Shown here in pieces: positions 63,662-64,000 of a stretch of DNA of 64,000 nt (within the stretch, counting starts at the first letter, position 1; each line of letters begins with the position of its first letter). Position numbers and translations under genes: made by a program. Origin of the DNA: Anaerolineae bacterium (GTDB lineage: Bacteria; Chloroflexota; Anaerolineae; Aggregatilineales; Phototrophicaceae). The notes under the pieces are model-generated. The model saw only the letters and a program-made list of their open reading frames with translations. It did no database searches and was not told the origin of the DNA. Location: the NCBI GenBank assembly GCA_017303635.1, contig JAFLCG010000001.1:434001-498000 (forward strand), written 5' to 3'.

Positions 63662-64000
63662 CTCTCGTGAGGCGAATTGCAGAATACGCGGTTGGGCTTG
63701 AATACGACCTTATTCCGGAAGAGGCTTTGCAACTGGCGAAGTGGGTGATGTTTGACACGCTTGGGACAGGGTTAGGCGGCTATCAACGTGAGCTTGGGCA
63801 GAAAGCCTCACGCTTTGGTCAATTGCAAATGCCCGGCAACCAGTCGACTTTGCTCGGGTCTGGTGAACGATCTTCGATGGAAGGTGCAGCATTTGCCAAT
63901 GGCGTCATGGTCAAAATCTTAGGCATGGATGACTCGCATCGTTTTGGTGGACATATTGCGTCGCAGGTGATCCCGGCAGTGTTGGCAACAAGCGAAGTCT
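63658..64000 (+). CDS. MmgE/PrpD-family protein, N-terminal part (continues beyond window)
   Basis: A 114-codon fragment, open to the right edge. The start is fixed by GGAGG at 63646-63650 and an ATGA overlap. MmgE/PrpD features are visible: WVMFDTLGTGLGGY, STLLGSG, GAAFANGVM and the DDSHRFGGHIASQVIPAVLA stretch. The family includes 2-methylcitrate dehydratase, cis-aconitate decarboxylase and iminodisuccinate epimerase. The last example acts on N-containing acids, which fits this operon, but no substrate can be assigned from the fragment. Confidence 0.85.
   Translation, partial: MTLVRRIAEYAVGLEYDLIPEEALQLAKWVMFDTLGTGLGGYQRELGQKASRFGQLQMPGNQSTLLGSGERSSMEGAAFANGVMVKILGMDDSHRFGGHIASQVIPAVLATSEV

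Overview
The window is bacterial DNA densely packed with ABC importers and catabolic enzymes. Gene content (many CUT1-type sugar importers without their own ATPase, DUF5696/YIP1-type genes, NHL and BNR propellers, LamG surface proteins, small 'GTAGGGGCG...CGCCCC' and 'CCTCACCCC...GGAGAGGGG' intergenic repeats) suggests a heterotrophic Chloroflexota bacterium, perhaps Anaerolineae-like. This is inference: no rRNA or other phylogenetic marker lies in the window. I see no rRNA, tRNA, CRISPR array, prophage or insertion sequence.

Layout. (1) 1-8.6 kb: an operon of a truncated substrate-binding protein, two permease pairs, an NHL-propeller/YIP1 membrane protein and a DUF5696-like secreted protein. 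(2) 8.6-10.1 kb, minus strand: an amidohydrolase (sugar-lactonase type) and a small membrane-anchored protein. (3) 10.3-26.4 kb, visibly more GC-rich: a sugar or sugar-acid catabolism region with a Gfo/Idh/MocA oxidoreductase, an SDR, a MetE-like protein with an unknown Cys-rich partner, a sugar importer, a tautomerase, a sugar isomerase/epimerase, a lyase plus GntR regulator, a rhamnose-mutarotase-like protein, and E2/E1alpha/E1beta of a 2-oxoacid dehydrogenase. Nearly all small palindromic intergenic repeats lie here. (4) 26.8-37.3 kb: a tightly coupled acyl-carrier-protein/SDR/AMP-ligase/GNAT cassette, then membrane and surface functions (membrane acyltransferase, flippase-like protein, GT39-type glycosyltransferase, two paralogous LamG secreted proteins). 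(5) 37.4-47.6 kb: a fructan/sucrose locus. A divergent LacI gene faces three identical operators spaced exactly 31 bp apart; then come a cytoplasmic GH32, a Tat-type binding protein, two permeases, a full-length GroEL-like protein that has lost its catalytic Asp, a BNR propeller and a secreted GH32. (6) 48.3-64 kb: a GntR-controlled catabolic operon with an aminotransferase-like protein lacking the PLP lysine beside an intact one, an Ldh-family reductase, three aspartoacylase-family proteins (one lacking its zinc ligands), an S9 peptidase, an M24/creatinase-fold protein with altered metal ligands, a peptide-type ABC importer, a DegT-family aminotransferase and the start of a MmgE/PrpD gene.

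The strongest candidates for something undescribed are the chaperonin-like gene inside the fructan transport operon, and the amino-compound operon in which intact enzymes sit beside paralogs with lost active sites. The pairing of an M24 hydrolase with aspartoacylase-family deacylases recalls ectoine degradation (EutD/DoeA with EutE/DoeB), but the substrate here is not known. No importer in the window has an ATPase gene, so shared ATPases must be encoded elsewhere.
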